NCBI RefSeq assembly: GCF_030693485.1
Contig: NZ_JAUYAN010000180.1
Coordinates: forward strand, 1-64,000
Source: Bradyrhizobium sp.
GTDB taxonomy: Bacteria > Pseudomonadota > Alphaproteobacteria > Rhizobiales > Xanthobacteraceae
Length of the DNA stretch: 64,000 nt
Direction of reading: 5' to 3'
The notes below the pieces were generated by a model that was given only the letters and a program-made list of their open reading frames with translations, made no database searches and was not told where the DNA came from. Shown one piece after another: positions 30,711 through 40,576 of this stretch. The first letter of the stretch is position 1; each line of letters begins with the position of its first letter. A program made the translations under genes and the position numbers.

Positions 30711-31817
30711 CTATTCTGCCGCGCTGGACTGGTCCGAGCTGCCGGCATTGACGAGTGGCATCACCTTTTCGGCCATCAGGATCATGGACTGGCGACCAAG
30801 CTCGCGGTCCTTCCAGTCCTTGCCCGCATACAGCAGCGTGCCGAACTGGCCGACTTCGTCCTGGAAAGCCAGCAATTGGTCCGCGACGCTGTCAGGCGTC
30901 CCATGAATGATCAGCCTGTCGCAGATCATTTCCAGCGTCACCTCGTCGTCCGGCTGATCGCGCCGCGTCTTGAACAGCTCGATGCGGCCGTTCTTCTTCA
31001 GTTTGGTGAACAGCGAACGGTAGTAATAGACATAGGGCCCATCGGGGTCGGTGGCATAGGCTTTCGCGGTCGCCGCGTCCCTGGCGACAAACACGCTCTT
31101 GGCGACGCGCCAGTTCGCGGGTTCGGCCGGCCGGCCGCCGCGCTCGCAGCCCTCGACGTATTTCGGCCAGTGGCTTTTCACCCAGGCCGGCATCAGAAAA
31201 TTGGCCGAGATCGGATCCCAGCCCCGCGCGGCAGCCTCGGTGACGCCCCTGGAGAACGGCGCCACGGCGGTGACGACGATGGGCGGATGCGGCCGCTGCA
31301 ACGGGCGCGCAATGATGCCCTGGCCGATTTCCCTGATGAAGGTCTTTTGCGTCGAGATGTTCCAGTATTTCCCCGCGATATTGTAAGGCGCCTCGCCGGC
31401 CCAGATCTCAAGTACCTGGTTGATCGATTCCAGGAACATCGCGTTGCGGTCGGCGTCGAGATTGCCGAACAATTCCGCGTCCGACAGCAGGCCGCCGGGG
31501 CTTATCCCGAAAATCAGGCGGCCATTCAGCATGTGGTCGAGCATCGCCATGGAGGCGGCGACGGTGGCGGGGTGGGTGTTCGGCATGTTGATGGTGCCGG
31601 TGCCGAGCCTGATTTGCTTGGTGGCAGCCGCGACCCACGCGATAAATGCGATGCAGGAGGTGATGTTCTCGGCCTGATCGGTGACGTGTTCGCCGACATA
31701 GGCCTCGGTAAATCCCAGTTCGTCGGCGAGCAGGAAAGCTTCGCGGTCTTCCTGCAGCGACAACCGCCAATCCTTGTCGAGAGGATGAATCGGCATCGTA
31801 AAGAATCCAAGATTCAT
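30711..31817 (-). CDS. LLM class flavin-dependent oxidoreductase
   Basis: MNLGFFTMPIHPLDKDW, EAYVGEHVTD, RLGTGTINMPNTHPATVAASMAMLDHMLNGRLIFGISPGG. Confidence 0.92.
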   Translation of the reverse strand: MNLGFFTMPIHPLDKDWRLSLQEDREAFLLADELGFTEAYVGEHVTDQAENITSCIAFIAWVAAATKQIRLGTGTINMPNTHPATVAASMAMLDHMLNGRLIFGISPGGLLSDAELFGNLDADRNAMFLESINQVLEIWAGEAPYNIAGKYWNISTQKTFIREIGQGIIARPLQRPHPPIVVTAVAPFSRGVTEAAARGWDPISANFLMPAWVKSHWPKYVEGCERGGRPAEPANWRVAKSVFVARDAATAKAYATDPDGPYVYYYRSLFTKLKKNGRIELFKTRRDQPDDEVTLEMICDRLIIHGTPDSVADQLLAFQDEVGQFGTLLYAGKDWKDRELGRQSMILMAEKVMPLVNAGSSDQSSAAE

Positions 31818-31993
31818 TGGCGCTCCTTTCTGGCGCTGCGTGAGAATCGAACCGTGTGCCGTCGATGCCATTATGACAAGAGCGGAGGCCGAGTCATCAG
31901 AAATAATCGTTCGATAAACAAGCTTGACCTTTGCAGGTCGTCGCCGTCTAATCGAAAAAAATACGCCATAACGGCCGGGGGAGGTCTCGCTAA

Positions 31994-32875
31994 ATGAAAG
32001 CCGCGGCTTTCGCTTACGCACGCGCAACCAGCGTCATGAATGCGCTGGAATTGCTGGGGGCCCATGGCGACAGGGCGAAGGTGCTGTCCGGCGGACAGAG
32101 CCTGATGCCGGCGATGAATCTACGCCTCATCTCCCCCGAACTCATCATTGATATCGGCGAACTCGCCGAGCTGCGCGGCATTGCGGTAAGCGGCAGCATC
32201 ATCAGGATAGGCGCGCTGACCCGGCATGTCGATCTGCTGAAATCCCCTGATATTGCCGCGCATGCGCCGCTATTGACCGAAGCGATTGCCCATGTCGCGC
32301 ATCCCGCGATCCGCAACCGTGGCACGATCGGCGGCAGCCTCGCTCATGCCGATCCCGCCTCCGAACTGCCGGCCTGCATGGTCGCGCTGAATGCGACCAT
32401 TATAGTACGCGGTCAGGGCGGCGAAAGACGGGTTGCAGCCGAAGATTTCTTCAAGGGGATCTATGAGACGGACCTGTCAGCGCAGGAATTGCTGATATCG
32501 GTCGAACTGCCGGTAGCGGGCAAGAATTCCAGGCATTTCTTCCACGAGTTCGCCCGGCGGCACGGCGACTACGCCATTGCCGGCCTCGCTGCGCAGGCGA
32601 TCGTGGAAAAGGATGCGTTCACCGATCTTCGGCTGGTCTTCTTTGCCGTCGGCGACCGGCCGGTATTGGCCAGGGCCGCAACGAACCTGGTCAACGTCAC
32701 CATCACGCCCCCGGTGCTGGCAACGGCTTCCGCGGCCCTCGGCGAAGACCTCGACCCGCAGGATGACCAGCAGGCGTCGGCCTCCATGCGCCGGCACCTG
32801 GCGAAGGTGCTGCTGGCGCGCGGCGCATCCGCGCTACTGGGCCGACCTGATCTCAATGCCGGGGGGCGTGCGTGA
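31994..32875 (+). CDS. xanthine dehydrogenase family FAD-binding subunit (CoxM-like)
   Basis: VLSGGQSLMPAMNLRLISPELIIDIGEL, IRNRGTIGGSLAHADPASELPA. Confidence 0.94.
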   Translation: MKAAAFAYARATSVMNALELLGAHGDRAKVLSGGQSLMPAMNLRLISPELIIDIGELAELRGIAVSGSIIRIGALTRHVDLLKSPDIAAHAPLLTEAIAHVAHPAIRNRGTIGGSLAHADPASELPACMVALNATIIVRGQGGERRVAAEDFFKGIYETDLSAQELLISVELPVAGKNSRHFFHEFARRHGDYAIAGLAAQAIVEKDAFTDLRLVFFAVGDRPVLARAATNLVNVTITPPVLATASAALGEDLDPQDDQQASASMRRHLAKVLLARGASALLGRPDLNAGGRA

Positions 32876-33357
32876 CGGCTCCCATGCCAATCTCGCTCGA
32901 GGTGAATGGCGAGCGCGTCGACGCGCAGGTTCTGCCGCGTCTCAATCTGGCGGATTTCCTGCGGGAGCAGCTGCAACTTACGGGAACGCATGTCGGCTGC
33001 GAGCATGGAGTCTGTGGCGCATGCACGGTGCGGGTGAACGGGGAGATCGTTCGTTCCTGCCTGATGCTGGCAGTTCAGACGCATGGCGCGTCCGTTCAAA
33101 CCATCGAGGGATTGTCCGACAGCGGCGAGGTCGCCGATCTACAGGCCGCCTTTCGCAATCGCAACGCCTTGCAGTGTGGGTTCTGCACGCCAGGCATGCT
33201 GATGGCGGCTCAGGATCTGCTGCAGCAGCAGGCCGAGCCCAACCGTGAGCAAATCCGCGAGCACCTTTCCGGCAACTACTGCCGCTGCACCGGCTATCAG
33301 GCCATTATCGACGCGGTCGAGACCACGGCGCGGGCGCGTGGGAGCCGCACGGCATGA
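32872..33357 (+). CDS. (2Fe-2S)-binding subunit (CoxS-like)
   Basis: GCEHGVCGACTVRVNGEIVRSCLMLA, QCGFCTPGML, GNYCRCTGYQ. Confidence 0.96.
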   Translation: MTAPMPISLEVNGERVDAQVLPRLNLADFLREQLQLTGTHVGCEHGVCGACTVRVNGEIVRSCLMLAVQTHGASVQTIEGLSDSGEVADLQAAFRNRNALQCGFCTPGMLMAAQDLLQQQAEPNREQIREHLSGNYCRCTGYQAIIDAVETTARARGSRTA

Positions 33358-35747
33358 CCGTCACGACATCCAATCCCGAAGTGCTCTCCGAACTTGATCG
33401 GCCGAACTCCTATATCGGCAAGTCCGTGCCGCGGCCGAACCTCGAGCGGCTGATGCAGGGACGCGGGCTCTATGTCAGCGATATGGAGCTGCCGCGCATG
33501 GGACACGTGGTGTTCCTGCGCTCGCCCCATGCGCATGCGAAGATCGCCGGCATCGATGCCGCCGCGGCGAGGAGCGTGCCCGGTGTCATCGCCGTCGTGA
33601 CGGGCAAGGAGCTTGCCGCCGTCATCACGCCGTGGGTGGGTGTGCTCTCACATCTGAAGGGTCTCAAATCCGCCCCCCAGCATGCCATCGCGATCGGCCG
33701 CGTTTGCTGGCAGGGCGAAGCCGTCGCCGCCATCGTGGCGACCAGCCGAGCCGTGGCGGAGGATGCCGCGGAAATCGTCAGGGTTGATTACGAAGAGCTG
33801 GAGGCGGTGACGGACATGCGCACCGCGCTTGATCCGGCAACGCCGGTGATTCATCCCTCGCTCGGCGACAATCTGGCCTTCGAGCGCAACCTCGATGCCG
33901 GCGAGGTCGATGCGGCATTCGCCGGCTCCGATGCCGTGGTGGAAGCCGATTTCATCTTTGGGCGGCATACCGGCGTCACACTGGAGCCCCGCTCGGTCGT
34001 CGCCGACTGGAATGCCGCCGAGGTGAGGCTGACGATCTACCAGGGCACGCAGGCGCCGCACATGGTGCAGAACCTCGCGGCACTGCATCTAGGCCTTTCG
34101 GAATCGCAAGTTCGCGTGGTCTGCAAGGATGTCGGCGGCTCCTTCGGAATCAAGGTCCATCTCTACGCCGACGAAATGGCGACCTATGCACTGTCGAAAC
34201 TGCTGCGTCGGCCGATCAAGTTCGTCGCCGACCGGGTCGAAAGCTTCAACACCGATATCCATGCCCGCGACCATCGTTGCTTGGGTCGGATCGGCGTCCG
34301 GCGCGACGGGGTGATCACGGCGTTCGAGATCGACGATCTCACCGGCATCGGACCCTATTCGATGTATCCCCGCACGAGCGCCATCGAAGCCAACCAGGTC
34401 GTCAATCTGGTCGGCGGCCCCTATGTGACGAAGAATTATCGCGCGCGGACCCGTGTCGTGCTCCAGAACAAGAACGTGATGTGCCAGTATCGGGCCGTCG
34501 GCCACCCGATCGCTTGCTCCGTGACCGAAGGCCTGGTCGATCTCGCGGCAGCCAAGATCGGGATGGACCCGGTGGAAATCCGCCGCCGCAACCTGATTGC
34601 CGACAATGCCTATCCTTGCGCGTCGCCGTCGGGCCTGCGGTTTGAATTGTTGTCGCATCACGCCGCGATGAACAAGCTGATGACGATGATGGATTACGAC
34701 GCGCTGCGCGCCGAACAGGCGGCCTTGCGAAGCAAGGGCATTCACCGCGGTATCGGCATAGCGAGCTTCATCGAAGTCACCAATCCCAGTGCAGCGTTTT
34801 ACGGCGTCGGCGGCGCCAAAATATCCTCGCAGGACGGCGTCGCGGTGCGGCTGGACGCGCAGGGCTCCGTGATCTGCCAGACAAGCATCACCGAACAGGG
34901 GCAGGGCTCCGAATCGCTCACGGCGCAGATCGTCGGCAGCGTGCTCGGCGTCTCGATGGAACGCGTCCGCGTCATTCTCGGCGATACCGACAACACGCCT
35001 TACGGCGGCGGTACCTGGGCCTCGCGCGGCGCCGGCATCGGCGGCGAGGCAGCACTCCAGGCGGCGAAAGTTCTGCGCAGGAACATCCTCGATGTCGCCG
35101 CCGCCATCCTGCAGTCGTCGTCGGCTGAACTCGACATCGCGGACAATGCGATCGTCAATGCCGGCGATGGCGCGTCGCGCATGGAGTTGCGCGAACTCGC
35201 GCGGATCGTGTACTTTCGTCCCGACACCTTGCCGCCGGGCGTTCAGCCCGAGCTGATGGCGACGCGCCACTTCGTGCCGCGCGAATACCCCTTTGCCTTC
35301 ACCAATGGCGTGCAGGCCTCATGGCTGGAGGTCGACACGGACACCGGCTTCGTCAAGCTGCTCCGGCATTGGGTCGTCGAGGACTGCGGAACCCTCATCA
35401 ATCCGCAACTGGTCGACGAGCAGATCAGGGGCGGCGTGGTGCAGGGTCTTGGCGCGGCGCTGTTCGAGAAGTGCGCCTACGATGAACGGGGACAGCTGAC
35501 CAACGCCAACATGGCCGACTATCTGGTGCCGATGTCGGGCGAAATGCCCGATATCGACGTCGGCCACGTGGTGTCGCCGACGGCAGAGACCGAACTCGGG
35601 GCAAAGGGCGCGGGCGAGGCCGGTACCGCGGGGGCCGCCGCGGCGGTGGCGAACGCGGTGAACGATGCGCTCAGGCCGTTCGGCGCCGTGATCACCGAGA
35701 TTCCGCTGACGCCGCAGACCATCCTGACGGCGTTGGGACGAATTTGA
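33354..35747 (+). CDS. xanthine dehydrogenase family molybdopterin-binding subunit (CoxL-like)
   Basis: DVGGSFGIKVHLYADEMATYALSKLLRRPIKFVADRVESFNTDIHARDH; GAKGAGEAGT near the C-terminus. Confidence 0.95.
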   Translation: MTVTTSNPEVLSELDRPNSYIGKSVPRPNLERLMQGRGLYVSDMELPRMGHVVFLRSPHAHAKIAGIDAAAARSVPGVIAVVTGKELAAVITPWVGVLSHLKGLKSAPQHAIAIGRVCWQGEAVAAIVATSRAVAEDAAEIVRVDYEELEAVTDMRTALDPATPVIHPSLGDNLAFERNLDAGEVDAAFAGSDAVVEADFIFGRHTGVTLEPRSVVADWNAAEVRLTIYQGTQAPHMVQNLAALHLGLSESQVRVVCKDVGGSFGIKVHLYADEMATYALSKLLRRPIKFVADRVESFNTDIHARDHRCLGRIGVRRDGVITAFEIDDLTGIGPYSMYPRTSAIEANQVVNLVGGPYVTKNYRARTRVVLQNKNVMCQYRAVGHPIACSVTEGLVDLAAAKIGMDPVEIRRRNLIADNAYPCASPSGLRFELLSHHAAMNKLMTMMDYDALRAEQAALRSKGIHRGIGIASFIEVTNPSAAFYGVGGAKISSQDGVAVRLDAQGSVICQTSITEQGQGSESLTAQIVGSVLGVSMERVRVILGDTDNTPYGGGTWASRGAGIGGEAALQAAKVLRRNILDVAAAILQSSSAELDIADNAIVNAGDGASRMELRELARIVYFRPDTLPPGVQPELMATRHFVPREYPFAFTNGVQASWLEVDTDTGFVKLLRHWVVEDCGTLINPQLVDEQIRGGVVQGLGAALFEKCAYDERGQLTNANMADYLVPMSGEMPDIDVGHVVSPTAETELGAKGAGEAGTAGAAAAVANAVNDALRPFGAVITEIPLTPQTILTALGRI

Positions 35748-35777
35748 GCGAGGACGAGGCAGGAACAGCTGATGCGA

Positions 35778-36161
35778 TCAGGGCGTGACCGGCTTGCGAT
35801 AGACGTCCTTGGTCGCGAGCATGCCGTCCCTGAAGGTATAGCGCTCGATGCCGCGCTGTTCCCGCTGCTCGCCGCTGGCGCTTACGGTTTCGCTGACGCG
35901 AAACGTCATGAAGGTCACCTCGCCGGCATGATGGTAGGCCACCTCGTGGAAGCGCTGCGCTGAGAACAGCGCCTTCTGCCCGGCCAGATGCTCGCCAATC
36001 GCCGCGGGGCCGGAGAGGGTTTTGGTTGTGTCGAGACCGTCATGGAAGCTCCAGAGGAAGTCGGGCGTGACGATCCTGTAGAGCGCGTCCAGGTCATTCC
36101 GGAACAAGGCGCGCGCGAAACCTTTGAGCAGTTCGTCTCGTTCGGCAGGTGACAGCATCAT
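35778..36161 (-). CDS. SnoaL/NTF2-like protein
   Basis: FARALFRNDLDALYRIVTPDFLWSFHDG...GPAAIGEHLAGQ. Confidence 0.75.
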   Translation of the reverse strand: MMLSPAERDELLKGFARALFRNDLDALYRIVTPDFLWSFHDGLDTTKTLSGPAAIGEHLAGQKALFSAQRFHEVAYHHAGEVTFMTFRVSETVSASGEQREQRGIERYTFRDGMLATKDVYRKPVTP

Positions 36162-37327
36162 TCTGCCGCCACGTTCTTGAGCATTACAGCCTGACGCGCG
36201 GTCACCACCACCTTGATGGCGTCCTCGACCCGATCGCGTGCGTATCGCAGTGCGGTGGGCAAATCGTCGAGCGCGAACGTATGGGTATGAATCTTTGTCG
36301 CGTCGAAGCGCTTTTCCGCCATCAGCGTCATCGCGCGCCGTGTCGCGCTACGGCCTTCGCCCCTGATGCCGTAGACGTAGATGTTGTTCTTCACCAGATG
36401 CGCCAGATCGGTCGTGACAGGATCGTGCGGAAAGGCCGCCAGGCAGATCTTTCCACCGCGATTGGCCATGTGGATAGCCTGATTGACCGTGGCTTCCGTG
36501 CCGGCGCACTCGATCACATAGTCCGCGCCGATCCCGCCGGTGAGCTGTCTCACGACATCGACGGCGTTCTCATCGGCGATATTGATGACGCGGTCCGCCC
36601 CGAGCGCCGTACCGATCGCGAGGCGCTTGTTGCGCGTTCCCGTCAGGATCACGGGGCTTGCGCCGAGCGCCTTGGCAACGGCCACCGCGAGCAGTCCGAT
36701 CGGACCGGGGCCAATGACCACGACGCTTTCGCCGGCGACCAGCCCGCCGAGTTCGGTCAGGCCGTACATCGACGTCCCTGCAGTGACGACGAGCGTGGCT
36801 TCAGCATCGCTCATGGTGTCGGGCACTCGCGCCAGCGTGTTGATATGATTGACCGCGTATTCGGCGAACCCGCCGTCGGTCGTGAAGCCGTTGGCGCGGT
36901 GACCCTTGTCGGGCTTTCCGTAGTTGAGGCACGAGGTGTACATGCCCTGGCGGCAGCGCTTGCACTGACCGCAGCCGGCATGGATTTCCACGCTGACACG
37001 TTCGCCGATGGCAAATTCATCGACGGCGGGTCCGAGGGCGGCGACGGTGCCCATATATTCATGACCCGGCGTAAAATTCTTGTTGAAGGGCAGGCCTCCC
37101 TGGATGCTTGCCGGCGACCCGCTGTGGATGATCTCGAGGTCGGTGGCGCAGATCGCTACGGCGTCGATACGGACCAGAATTTCAGCGCGCCCCGGCACCG
37201 GGGTGGGCTTGTCGCGAAGAAGGAGTTCGTTCGGGTTTCCCAGAACCCAGGCTTTCATCCGCGCGGGGACAGGAAAATCGGGTGATCTCGTAACGCCGGA
37301 AGGGTCGTACATTGGCGCGCTCCCCAT
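36158..37327 (-). CDS. zinc-dependent medium-chain alcohol dehydrogenase
   Basis: GHEYMGTVAALGPAVDEFAIGERVSVE, GCGQCKRCRQGMYTSC, GPGPIGLLAVAVAKALGASPVI; ATGA overlap with the next gene. Confidence 0.93.
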   Translation of the reverse strand: MGSAPMYDPSGVTRSPDFPVPARMKAWVLGNPNELLLRDKPTPVPGRAEILVRIDAVAICATDLEIIHSGSPASIQGGLPFNKNFTPGHEYMGTVAALGPAVDEFAIGERVSVEIHAGCGQCKRCRQGMYTSCLNYGKPDKGHRANGFTTDGGFAEYAVNHINTLARVPDTMSDAEATLVVTAGTSMYGLTELGGLVAGESVVVIGPGPIGLLAVAVAKALGASPVILTGTRNKRLAIGTALGADRVINIADENAVDVVRQLTGGIGADYVIECAGTEATVNQAIHMANRGGKICLAAFPHDPVTTDLAHLVKNNIYVYGIRGEGRSATRRAMTLMAEKRFDATKIHTHTFALDDLPTALRYARDRVEDAIKVVVTARQAVMLKNVAAE

Positions 37328-37490
37328 CTGTGGCCTCGGACGTTACTTGGCCGATAAAATGCTGGAAAGGGGGCAGGCAAAATTAGACAACAGGCCTGTC
37401 TCGTTTTCGCCGGGGAAACCGAAAGACTGTCGATCCCGACTCTGCTACTGTAGAACGGCCGATTGGCTTCACAGTGAGGGAGTGGAGTTA

Positions 37491-37679
37491 ATGAAAAGGC
37501 TCGTTGAGATTAGCCAGCAGGAATTCCTTTGCCAGGAGCGTATTTCACGGGATTCCGAGCGCAAAGTCTTCTGGATGACGAAGGCGGAGGAGCGGGAACG
37601 GTGCGCGCCCGATGAAATTGCGTTCCACTTCAGAGAATGCAACCTCGATATGGCCGCTTCCCAGGCCGCTGCACGCTAG
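37491..37679 (+). CDS. small hypothetical protein (62 aa)
   Basis: ATG at 37491 within ORF 37080..37679, KRLVEISQQEFLCQERISRDSERKVFWMTKAEERE; GGAG upstream. Confidence 0.35.
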   Translation: MKRLVEISQQEFLCQERISRDSERKVFWMTKAEERERCAPDEIAFHFRECNLDMAASQAAAR

Positions 37680-37807
37680 AGTGGATGGCTGAAGCTTGCC
37701 GCAGGCTGCATGCCGAGGGCGGGCCTCACAATTTTCTAGCTCGTCTGGCTTCGGGAGCGCCCACGGCTGTAAGCTTTTCGTTCCAAACAGGCGACGAAGT
37801 GAACGCG

Positions 37808-38008
37808 TTAATGTCGCGGTTCCGGCTTGGTAATGGTCTGCCTGACCTCGGCGCCGCAGTCGGAGCACTCGTAGATAAAGTCGATCTTCGCCATGCTCCA
37901 ATGCGGCTCGACCTCCCTCACGAACATTGGGAGTAGTCCAATACAGCCGGGGCAGATGATCGGCGCGGTCTCAGCTTCGTGATGCTGGATCTGGATGTAG
38001 GCTGGCAT
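37808..38008 (-). CDS. small zinc-ribbon-like hypothetical protein
   Basis: IICPGC...YECSDCGAEV: two CxxC pairs. Confidence 0.5.
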   Translation of the reverse strand: MPAYIQIQHHEAETAPIICPGCIGLLPMFVREVEPHWSMAKIDFIYECSDCGAEVRQTITKPEPRH

Positions 38009-38205
38009 GTCGGCTCTCCTTCACAGCAGAGGCGCGTGGATCTCAACCCCAAGGCTAACTTACCGTGTAGGCTGGATGCTCATTATCAACTCTTGTGAAC
38101 GGACAAAGAACGGCCGCACAATCCTGGCGCTTGTGACTTTGTGGCAACATCTGAATTGGCCGGGAAGTGCCGGGCAAATCTGCTGTTGCGGTCGACGCGC
38201 TTCGA

Positions 38206-38559
38206 TCAAACCAGCTCGTGCTTCCTGAGATCGCGGGCGTGATCGAAGCGGCTGGCTTGCGAATCGGCATCAACTGTCTGGATCTCGGGAACGGCCGCCT
38301 CGGCCAGAATTTCCGCCGTGACATCGTCGACCGAGGAGTCGGCGATTTCGTGGATGAAACTGATGTTGTTGTATTCGCCCGCCGCTACGCGCGAAATGAC
38401 TTCGCGCCGGGTGATTTCAGGATCGACAATCGCCTCACGTCCGCGCCGCCCATAGTCGATCATCACGACGAAATACTGCATGGGGTCCCCCATATCTCGT
38501 ACCGCCACCAGTGCGAGATGGGTTGACGAGGAGTTTCCAATATTTCTGATAATCAGCAT
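38206..38559 (-). CDS. hypothetical protein
   Basis: MLIIRNIGNSSSTHLALVAVRDMGDPMQYFVVMIDYGRRGREAIVDPEITRREVISRVAAGEYNNISFIHEI; non-biased composition. Confidence 0.5.
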   Translation of the reverse strand: MLIIRNIGNSSSTHLALVAVRDMGDPMQYFVVMIDYGRRGREAIVDPEITRREVISRVAAGEYNNISFIHEIADSSVDDVTAEILAEAAVPEIQTVDADSQASRFDHARDLRKHELV

Positions 38560-38667
38560 GAAGTCAAGCTGTAATTCATAAAATCAGAAAAGATTCGGGT
38601 CTACCGCATTCGCCGGCTCGCCGCCGATGAGAATCAGTCGGGCGGCGCATCCCTTTGGGCGGTGTCA

Positions 38668-39306
38668 TCATTTCTCGTGCGCGCGGCCGCCATGGGTTTT
38701 TGCCGCCTTGCGCGCCCGGGCGGCGGCCTTGGCCCGTAGCCGCTGGATCTGGCCTCTTGGCAGGGTCACGTAGATCTCGCCGATCCATTCCAGCTTCACG
38801 CCGTTGATCGCCTTGGCGTTGAAACTGGTGAGATTGACATGAGCGGCGGATTTGCCGCGCTCGATCGTTTTCAGGTAGCGCTCCCCGGTTTTCAGCCGCA
38901 CCACGGCCTCTTCGCCGTAAAAGCTCGAGACCGGATGCCGCTGCTCCTTGAAAACCACGATAATGTCGCCGTTTTCGTATTTCGGCAGCATTGAATCCCC
39001 GGACACCTCGAAAGCGACGGTTTCCTCCGCGATGGGGAAGGGCAGTTCGACCTCGCCGAGGCCTTCCGGGGGCACCTGCTCGTGTTCCGGTTCGATCACG
39101 GCACCGGCGCCGACCCGGCCCATGATCGGCACCGAGTTCAGATTCAGATAGTCGATGATAAGGGGGATTTCCGACGCCTTGATAAGCCGTATCCCAGAAA
39201 AGAGTTCCGAGACGGCCCCTGGACGAACGCCCATCGCCGCCGCCAGCCCCCCCTTGGTCTTGCCCGGCTTTTTCAGCGCCCGTTCGATCAGACTGACATC
39301 CAGCAT
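38668..39306 (-). CDS. phage-type repressor (HTH + S24/LexA-like peptidase domain)
   Basis: GGLAAAMGVRPGAVSELFSGIRLIKASEIP HTH; FEVSGDSMLPKYENGDIIVVFKEQ; ERYLKTIERG. Confidence 0.88.
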   Translation of the reverse strand: MLDVSLIERALKKPGKTKGGLAAAMGVRPGAVSELFSGIRLIKASEIPLIIDYLNLNSVPIMGRVGAGAVIEPEHEQVPPEGLGEVELPFPIAEETVAFEVSGDSMLPKYENGDIIVVFKEQRHPVSSFYGEEAVVRLKTGERYLKTIERGKSAAHVNLTSFNAKAINGVKLEWIGEIYVTLPRGQIQRLRAKAAARARKAAKTHGGRAHEK

Positions 39307-39365
39307 ACTGCATCTCCTTTTTCGATGCGCCCATACTTTCCGAATTTCAGAAGCTTGGCAATTGC

Positions 39366-39414
39366 GATTATCAGAAATAACGCTTGACATCAAATTCTGT
39401 ATATCGGAAAATAC
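39366..39414. promoter_or_regulatory. putative operator/promoter between divergent repressor and GcrA genes
   Basis: TATCAGAAA at 39369-39377 and TATCGGAAA at 39402-39410 (33 bp apart) flanking a TTGACA (39384-39389). Confidence 0.45.
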
Positions 39415-39467
39415 AGTTCGCTTTTTGGGCGATTCCTACCCTTCGCCGCAATCATCGGGGAGAGGCA

Positions 39468-39980
39468 ATGCAGATCAACTGGCCTTCCGAACATTGTGAC
39501 GCGTTGCGGGAATGCCTTGCCAAAGGCATGTCCTTTGCCGAATCTGCAGGTGCTATCAACGCCAGGTTCGATACCGCCTATTCGCGCTGTGCCACGATCG
39601 GGCGCGCCAAACGAATGGGACTCGCGGCCCTCGACCGACCGCAGCGGTTCTTGAGGGTACCGCAACAGTCAGAATCGTCCAGGTCTCACCAAACTCGCGA
39701 ATACCCTGTCGAATCGCAGCCGACCGAACGGCCGCGCCGCGTCAAGCTCCGCTGCGTCCAGATACTGCCTCGCCATCTGCCGCTGATTGAACTGGAAGCC
39801 GGCGATTGTCGGTATCCCTATGGCGGCGACGCCGAGGACGAGGCCATTACCTTCTGCGGTCATCCGCGGCGCGAAGGCTCGAGCTATTGCCTTGGGCATT
39901 TTAACCTGACTCGTGGTCCGGGCTCCGCCTCGGAACGGGCGGCCGTTCCGGTCGCCCTGCGGCTGGTGACAGCGGCATGA
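39468..39980 (+). CDS. GcrA family cell-cycle regulator
   Basis: MQINWPSEHCDALRECLAKGMSFAESAGAINARFDTAYSRCATIGRAKRMGL; C-terminal CRYPYGGDAEDEAITFCGHPRREGSSYCLGH. Confidence 0.85.
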   Translation: MQINWPSEHCDALRECLAKGMSFAESAGAINARFDTAYSRCATIGRAKRMGLAALDRPQRFLRVPQQSESSRSHQTREYPVESQPTERPRRVKLRCVQILPRHLPLIELEAGDCRYPYGGDAEDEAITFCGHPRREGSSYCLGHFNLTRGPGSASERAAVPVALRLVTAA

Positions 39981-40030
39981 CCACTGTCGATTGGCCGGCA
40001 AATCAAATCCTACCAATGGAGAAGTAAAGT

Positions 40031-40576
40031 ATGGCACGGGCCAGACGCAGAAAGCCGCACGATCCCGCCAAGGTGCACGATCGACGATCCCGCGATCTGC
40101 CGCGCAACGCGGAAGTGGCCGCGGTTGAAGTGGACGATCCCCTCGGTCTGGAGCCGAACGACAAGATCGTCGCGCTGCGCTCGATCCGCAACGATCCGCT
40201 GGGGCGCATGCACTCTCATCGCCATGTCGATGAGGCGCAATACCAAAGCGGGCGGGCCTTTCAGGCCGATTGGGAAAGGGCCGAGCGCGGCCCACAAGCG
40301 GTCGATCCGACCAGGGAGTATGTCGATGGCGGTCTTATGCGGGAGCCGATTACCGAGGCCCAGCGCAAGGCAGTGTTGAGGTTGAACCGGTCGCAGCGTG
40401 AACTCGGCGCCGATGGCGCGGCACTGGTGCATGACGTTCTGATCCAGGGCATGACGATGGAGCAGGTCGGGGAACGGCGCGGACTGCGCGCCCAGCGCTG
40501 GAAGGACTATTATGTACGCAGGTTCCGGGAATGCCTCGACCGGTTGGCGTTGATCTACGGGTTTGCGACGGGGTAG
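40031..40576 (+). CDS. hypothetical protein, phage-region-associated
   Basis: ORF with good composition directly downstream of gcrA-like gene; ...MTMEQVGERRGLRAQRWKDYYVRRFRECLDRLALIYG looks HTH-like. Confidence 0.55.
   Translation: MARARRRKPHDPAKVHDRRSRDLPRNAEVAAVEVDDPLGLEPNDKIVALRSIRNDPLGRMHSHRHVDEAQYQSGRAFQADWERAERGPQAVDPTREYVDGGLMREPITEAQRKAVLRLNRSQRELGADGAALVHDVLIQGMTMEQVGERRGLRAQRWKDYYVRRFRECLDRLALIYGFATG

Noticed and set aside
29802-31997. 731-aa plus-strand ORF
   Set aside because: Antisense to the deacetylase and LLM genes; biased composition without motifs.
33354-35747. Calling the molybdenum hydroxylase an aerobic CO dehydrogenase (coxL)
   Set aside because: I did not find a form-I CO dehydrogenase active-site signature in the translation (not checked by alignment); only the broader xanthine dehydrogenase family is supported.
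36540-36848. 102-aa plus-strand ORF inside the alcohol dehydrogenase gene
   Set aside because: Antisense to a well-supported enzyme; Ser/Ala-rich composition.
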